NCBI GenBank assembly: GCA_041907145.1
Contig: JAYRHW010000030.1
Span: 1-8,586 of the forward strand
From: JAFLCA01 sp041907145
Lineage (GTDB): Bacteria > Bdellovibrionota_C > UBA2361 > JAFLCA01
DNA: 8,586 nt
Direction: 5' to 3'
Notes under the pieces: model-generated
Database searches by the model: none
Told to the model about the DNA's origin: nothing
The model's input: the letters and a program-made list of their open reading frames with translations, nothing else
Shown: positions 6,467 to 8,586 of the stretch, piece by piece
Layout: the number at the start of each line of letters is the position of its first letter
How positions within the stretch are numbered: position 1 is the stretch's first letter
Translations under genes and position numbers: made by a program

Positions 6467-7957
6467 ATGGAATACGTAAAATCGCCTGCCGCCTCTTCCG
6501 ATAGTGCTCCTGGCTGTTCAGCTGTGGGGCCGCGTCCGATGCTGATTCTCCTCTTGGCGCTGGGACTCAGCCTGCTCTTCACCATAAGCAGTTTTCAAAT
6601 TCAGACCGACGATTCCTTCATATTCCTCGCGTACGCCCGCAATCTTGCACTGGGCCAGGGCTTTACCTTTAACCCAGGAGATCACGTCAACGGATCTACC
6701 TCAGCTCTATTTCCAATTTTGATTTCGATTGTAGCAAAAATAATCACATCGTTTGCTGCCGATCCATTCGTGGCGTCCGCCCGCATCCTCCAGACTGCTG
6801 CGTTGACGGCCGTCTGCTTCTTCGCGGCAAGACTACTGGCGAGGATGGGCGCCCCCTTGGGAGGATGCCTGTTTCCATTCCTATTTTTTGCGAGCGATCT
6901 CGTGCCCCTCGGCGTCGGAATGGAAAGTTTTCTCGTGCTCGCTCTCTATCTCGTCACGCTTGACCTCTATTTGGAGGACCGCTCAACTGCTTCGAGCTTC
7001 TTTGCGGGATTGCTTTTGCTCGCCCGTCCAGACTCCGTCCTTTTGCTGCTTCCATTGCTTCTGCATTTTGTGTGGACTAAGCGCCGCCCTCCCCCATCTC
7101 CTGCCCTACTCGCATTCGCTGCCACCGTAGTGCCATGGCTGATCTTTTCGTGGTGGTATTTCGGCTCCATCGTTCCCGAAACTTTAGCGGCCAAGGCGGC
7201 ACAATCCGAAAGTGGGCGCTGGGGACGAGGACTTCTCTTTCTGAAGGGCTTCTCCTTGGTTCTTGACACCTATTCGGGACTAGCCCCTCTGTTGGCGGCC
7301 ATCGCCCTTTTTTCCGTGCTTGCAACGTGCCGAAAGTATTCGAGGCTTGCCGGCGCTCTTTTGCTGATTTCGGGGTCGGCTCTCTATTTCCTGGTTTATT
7401 CCTACATCATCAACCCGCCCGCCTATCCCTGGTATTACACCCCGTTCGCGCTTCCCCTCGCCCTGCTTCTTAGCTTAGCACTCGGACTGCTGCTTGGTCG
7501 TTTATCCTTGGTTCCTCAGGCACTGTGTCTTGCCGTCGCCACCCTGTGCTGCGCACTGAGCAGTGTGCAGGCAATATTTGTAACCGCCGACACTGCGCCG
7601 ACGGCCAAATACGAGATCTACCGCACCACGGCGGAGTGGCTGAATCTAAATGCCCCCGAGGGTGCCAGTGTGGCATGCAATGAGGTTGGCATTCTCGGGT
7701 ACTTTTACCGCAAAGGAAAAATTATCGATCCACTGGGGCTCATCACGAGAGGTGCAGCTGAAAACGTGAAAAGAAAGCGCTACTCCTGGTACGTCACAGA
7801 GCTCAAGCCTGACTATCTCGTCTTCAATAACCCGCCGCGAGCGGAATTGGAGGACTTCTACAAGCGTCCCTGGTTCGCAGATCTGTATGGGATTGAAGTC
7901 ATCCTAAGGACCGGTCGCTCTTCCGTGCGGATTTATCGGCGGAAGCCCACGGTCTGA
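6467..7957 (+). CDS. GT-C type membrane glycosyltransferase-like protein
   Basis: 496 residues, with a multi-spanning hydrophobic body and a soluble C-terminal end. After the first membrane helix (about 25-43) comes the acidic pair D48-D49 in QTDDSFIFLAYARNL, then FNPGDHVNGSTS (68-79). This layout is typical of polyprenyl-phosphate-sugar-dependent GT-C enzymes related to the mycobacterial AftB arabinofuranosyltransferase and the GT39 group, where an aspartate in the first external loop is catalytic. GMESF (151-155), RPDS (187-190), PWYYTPFALP (321-330) and the NEVGILGYFY...IIDPLGLI segment (405-426) also fit this group. The donor and acceptor are unknown; a cell-envelope polysaccharide or lipid is the natural guess. 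The start is uncertain: the first ATG has no Shine-Dalgarno site, and M25 at 6539 has only a weak GGGG. It stands alone, divergent from rpsO. Its last 25 bp overlap the convergent Tat-protein gene. Confidence 0.82.
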   Translation: MEYVKSPAASSDSAPGCSAVGPRPMLILLLALGLSLLFTISSFQIQTDDSFIFLAYARNLALGQGFTFNPGDHVNGSTSALFPILISIVAKIITSFAADPFVASARILQTAALTAVCFFAARLLARMGAPLGGCLFPFLFFASDLVPLGVGMESFLVLALYLVTLDLYLEDRSTASSFFAGLLLLARPDSVLLLLPLLLHFVWTKRRPPPSPALLAFAATVVPWLIFSWWYFGSIVPETLAAKAAQSESGRWGRGLLFLKGFSLVLDTYSGLAPLLAAIALFSVLATCRKYSRLAGALLLISGSALYFLVYSYIINPPAYPWYYTPFALPLALLLSLALGLLLGRLSLVPQALCLAVATLCCALSSVQAIFVTADTAPTAKYEIYRTTAEWLNLNAPEGASVACNEVGILGYFYRKGKIIDPLGLITRGAAENVKRKRYSWYVTELKPDYLVFNNPPRAELEDFYKRPWFADLYGIEVILRTGRSSVRIYRRKPTV

Positions 7958-8322
7958 TTGTACGCCCAGACATAGGCTAACGCCTCGGTGCGACTTACCG
8001 GCCACCCATGTAGCGATAGAAGATCGCCGGACGCGAAGTCAACTCGCACGGCGTCATCGAATTTCTGGATTAATGATTGCCCTGACTCATGCGGCTTTCC
8101 CTCAGAACGCAAGCGTTCAGCGAAGAGATGCTCAATCTCCAGAGCCCCGCGTTGTAAGACCGACGCGCACTCTCTCCCAATCCGCGAGGCCTCAGGCCGC
8201 TGCTGCACAAGCAGCAGCAGCTGGCGTACTTCAGACTCATCGGCCCGCACGAGAGAGGCAAAGGTCATCATCCCTGCCCCAACTACGAGTACGCCCAAGC
8301 ATCTTCTACGAGAGCACCTCAT
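7933..8322 (-). CDS. small Tat-signal protein coupled to a GMC oxidoreductase
   Basis: 129 residues. The N-terminus S4-R-R-R-C-L-G followed by a hydrophobic stretch resembles a twin-arginine signal (SRRxFLK) with Cys at the usual Phe position; cleavage after VRA (A27) is plausible. The mature part of about 102 residues ends with DFASGDLLSLHGWPVSRTEA (95-114), a pattern I associate with small Tat proteins encoded next to GMC flavoenzymes. In gluconate 2-dehydrogenase and FAD-glucose dehydrogenase a small Tat-signal subunit helps export the cofactor-loaded large subunit; the same role is inferred here. Its ATG overlaps the TGA of the GMC gene (ATGA), with AAGGA 9 nt upstream, so the two are probably translated together. 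The family name is not certain. Its stop lies inside the end of the convergent glycosyltransferase gene. Confidence 0.72.
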   Translation of the reverse strand: MRCSRRRCLGVLVVGAGMMTFASLVRADESEVRQLLLLVQQRPEASRIGRECASVLQRGALEIEHLFAERLRSEGKPHESGQSLIQKFDDAVRVDFASGDLLSLHGWPVSRTEALAYVWAYNQTVGFRR

Positions 8323-8586
8323 GGCAGCTTGTCCTTCAGATGCTGCGCCAAGCGAAAGGCCAGCGCGAGAATGGTTAGCGTGGGATTGACGGAGCTGGTC
8401 GTCGGAAAGACCGAGCTTCCTGCAATAAAGAAATTCTCCCGGCTATGCAGACGACAGTTTTCATCCACGACTCCCTGCGTAGGGCTCATGTGCATACGCG
8501 TCGTTCCCATGTGATGATTGCCCCCGCGAGCATTTGCAGGCCAAGACTGAGCGCCATCAACCCTAGAAAGCAAGCGACCGACTCCC
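8319..8586 (-). CDS. GMC-family flavin oxidoreductase, C-terminal part (cut by right edge)
   Basis: The last 88 codons of a larger gene, open to the window edge. They match the GMC C-terminal domain: GGNHHMGTTRM (catalytic His at 8511-8516), GVVDENCRLHS, then NFFIAGSSVFPTTSSVNPTLTI with the second active-site residue N at 8385-8387, and a closing helix. GMC enzymes use FAD to oxidise alcohol groups of sugars, sterols, choline and similar substrates; the substrate cannot be told from this end. An in-frame TTG at 8571-8573 is not the start, because the FAD-binding N-terminal part of several hundred residues must lie to the right of the window. Translational coupling to the small Tat-signal protein suggests a periplasmic dehydrogenase exported with that partner. 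Whether the large subunit has its own signal cannot be seen. Confidence 0.93.
   Translation of the reverse strand, partial: GVGRLLSRVDGAQSWPANARGGNHHMGTTRMHMSPTQGVVDENCRLHSRENFFIAGSSVFPTTSSVNPTLTILALAFRLAQHLKDKLP

Noticed and set aside
8199..8218. 8-bp inverted repeat GCTGCTGC-ACAA-GCAGCAGC
   Set aside because: It is inside the Tat-protein gene, encodes a Leu/Gln run (LLLLVQQ) and has no T tract. It is most simply a codon-repeat effect, not a terminator.

Overview
The window looks like a stretch of chromosome from a Gram-negative-type bacterium of roughly balanced GC content. Evidence for this is the classical rpsO-pnp pair, Sec- and Tat-type export signals, a GT-C membrane glycosyltransferase and tight operons with Shine-Dalgarno sites. 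The phylum cannot be fixed from the sequence alone. There is no mobile element, CRISPR array, tRNA or rRNA.

Layout. Most genes are on the minus strand, read right to left. At the right edge is the C-terminal end of a GMC-family flavin oxidoreductase (8319-8586, cut by the window). It overlaps by ATGA with a 129-residue Tat-signal protein (7933-8322). The plus-strand gene 6467-7957, a GT-C glycosyltransferase-like membrane protein, converges on that pair and overlaps its end by 25 bp. A 281-bp divergent spacer (6186-6466) separates it from rpsO (5901-6185), followed by pnp (3608-5710). Downstream of pnp is a strong intrinsic terminator (14-bp perfect stem plus T-rich tail, 3541-3583). Next comes a three-gene operon: cystathionine beta-synthase (2069-3451, GTG start), a cystathionine gamma-lyase/synthase-type PLP enzyme (920-2065) and a secreted proline-rich protein of unknown function (168-917). 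The gaps in this operon are 3 and 2 nt. A possible further minus-strand gene starts near the left edge.

How the genes work together. rpsO and pnp are the conserved translation/RNA-decay pair. Both have long leaders with base-pairing potential, which fits the known autoregulation of S15 and PNPase, but the structures here were derived by eye. The CBS and gamma-lyase genes together encode reverse transsulfuration (homocysteine + serine -> cystathionine -> cysteine). The secreted CPxC protein is apparently translationally coupled to them and has no assigned role. The GMC enzyme and its small Tat partner suggest a periplasmic flavin dehydrogenase in which the small protein carries the export signal.

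Nothing here is clearly a new system. The most useful leads are the two structured leaders around rpsO-pnp, the unknown exported protein tied to transsulfuration, and the GMC/Tat pair.
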